This document shows positions 21,082 to 21,954 of a stretch of DNA of 21,954 nt, in pieces. Each line of letters starts with the position of its first letter. Within the stretch, counting starts at the first letter, position 1. The DNA is taken from NCBI GenBank assembly GCA_017405115.1, contig JAFRBA010000027.1:1-21954 (forward strand), written 5' to 3'. The notes under the pieces were generated by a model that did no database searches, was not told where the DNA came from, and was given only the letters and a program-made list of their open reading frames with translations. The translations under genes and the position numbers were made by a program. The stretch comes from Kiritimatiellia bacterium. GTDB lineage: Bacteria > Verrucomicrobiota > Kiritimatiellia > RFP12 > UBA1067.

Positions 21082-21954
21082 ATGAACACAGTACTCGTTG
21101 GCGCCCAGTGGGGCGATGAAGGCAAGGGCAAGGTCATCGACTTCCTCACCGAGGAGGCGGACGTCGTCGTTCGCTTCCAGGGGGGCTCGAACGCCGGGCA
21201 CACGGTTGTCGTGGGAGACAAGAAGTACGTCCTCCACCTTGTTCCCTCCGGGGTTCTGCACGAAGGCAAGAGCTGCGTCATAGGCAACGGCGTGGTGATG
21301 GACCCGTTCGACCTCATGAAGGAGCTCGAGCAGGTGGAGAGCTGGGGCTTCGAGCTCAAGGGCCGGTTCCACATCTCCGAGCGCGCGCAGATGGTGATGC
21401 AGTGGCATCGGGCCCTGGACCGCGCGGAGGAGGCCCTCCGGCCCGCAGGCAGGAAAATCGGCACCACGGGCCGCGGGATCGGGCCGGCCTACGCCGCGAA
21501 GGTGGGCAGGAGCGGCATGCGCGTGGGCGACATCCTGAAGCCGAACTTCCTCGACCTCGTCCGCAGCAGCGTGGAGGAGGCGAACCTGAAGCTGCGCGCC
21601 CTGGGCGCCCAGCCCCTGGACCCCGAGGAGATGGCGAAGCTCTACGCGCCGATGGTGCCTGCGCTCATGCCGTACGTGACGGACACGATCCAGTTCCTGC
21701 ACGAATGCCTCGAGGCCGACAAGTCGATTCTCTTCGAGGGCGCGCAGGCGACGATGCTCGACATAGACTTCGGCACGTACCCGTTCGTGACCTCGTCCAA
21801 CCCGACCGCAGGCGGCGCCTGCACGGGCTCGGGCGTCTCGCCGCGCTCCATCGACCGGGTGATCGGCGTTCTGAAGCTATACACCACCCGCGTCGGCGAG
21901 GGCCCGTTCCCGACGGAGCTCCTCGACGCCGACGGCGAGACCCTGCGCCGCCGC
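21082..21954 (+). CDS. purA: Adenylosuccinate synthetase (3' truncated by window end)
   Basis: The enzyme joins IMP and aspartate with GTP to form adenylosuccinate, the first committed step to AMP. The first 291 of about 430 residues are present. Recognisable elements are the P-loop GAQWGDEGKGKVIDF with catalytic Asp12, NAGHT with His40 (Asp13 and His41 in E. coli), the IMP-binding GTTGRGIGPAY (127-137), FEGAQATMLDIDFGTYPFVT, and the TSSNPTAGGACTGSG loop. The start at ATG 21082 is fixed by the alignment of the N-terminus and by the adjacent promoter. Codon use is that of the GC-rich core. Confidence 0.96.
   Translation, partial: MNTVLVGAQWGDEGKGKVIDFLTEEADVVVRFQGGSNAGHTVVVGDKKYVLHLVPSGVLHEGKSCVIGNGVVMDPFDLMKELEQVESWGFELKGRFHISERAQMVMQWHRALDRAEEALRPAGRKIGTTGRGIGPAYAAKVGRSGMRVGDILKPNFLDLVRSSVEEANLKLRALGAQPLDPEEMAKLYAPMVPALMPYVTDTIQFLHECLEADKSILFEGAQATMLDIDFGTYPFVTSSNPTAGGACTGSGVSPRSIDRVIGVLKLYTTRVGEGPFPTELLDADGETLRRR

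Overview
The window is GC-rich bacterial DNA. It most resembles the PVC group, Kiritimatiellota/Verrucomicrobiota or Lentisphaerota from an anaerobic, polysaccharide-rich habitat such as the gut. I base this on gene content, not on a phylogenetic marker: a cluster of secreted carbohydrate-active enzymes, an autotransporter-type beta-strand-repeat surface protein with no barrel domain, a RsbU/SpoIIE phosphatase fused to its own HATPase, a GLQIG-repeat surface protein, and a moxR/DUF58/DUF4381/vWA set. No rRNA, tRNA, CRISPR array, integrase or complete insertion sequence was seen.

Left part (1-11750), all on the + strand. A 5'-truncated family-3 solute-binding protein overlaps a membrane-anchored SpoIIE phosphatase with a C-terminal RsbW-like ATPase domain; the two look like one sensing unit. 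They are followed by a secreted GH16 glycanase, a sugar-porter MFS transporter, a secreted pectate-lyase-like beta-helix protein, a large fusion (sialidase-like propeller, CBM-like middle, GHL10-type glycosidase) and a large beta-strand-repeat protein with a discoidin-like domain. This reads as a sense, degrade, bind and import locus for complex glycans.

Middle part (11751-15586): NADP-type isocitrate dehydrogenase (apparently leaderless), a MoxR ATPase, a DUF58 protein and a small MgtC/SapB membrane protein. The icd-moxR gap is almost entirely a heptanucleotide tandem repeat that runs up to the moxR start codon. The moxR-DUF58 gap is a small element with inverted-repeat ends that carries the first codons of a four-helix-bundle (S23/IVP-like) gene.

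Right part (15587-21954). A visibly AT-richer minus-strand block holds a 12-14-copy GLQIG-repeat surface protein broken by one missing base in an A tract, a small unknown protein, a five-helix membrane protein and a start-less membrane-peptide remnant between 11-bp direct repeats. Next to it, also on the minus strand, is a secreted helical protein whose codon use matches the GC-rich genome. After a divergent promoter pair come the DUF4381/BatD-like and BatA-like vWA genes, then the start of purA. The usual moxR-DUF58-DUF4381-vWA neighbourhood is therefore split by about 4 kb.

Two window-wide themes deserve attention. First, several unrelated short tandem repeats, mostly of 7-bp period, lie between genes and also inside two coding sequences, where they add in-frame hydrophilic loop residues. 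Second, a recurring extended -10 promoter, TGGTATAAT, has no clear -35 box and in two cases lies so close to the start codon that the mRNA should be leaderless or nearly so.
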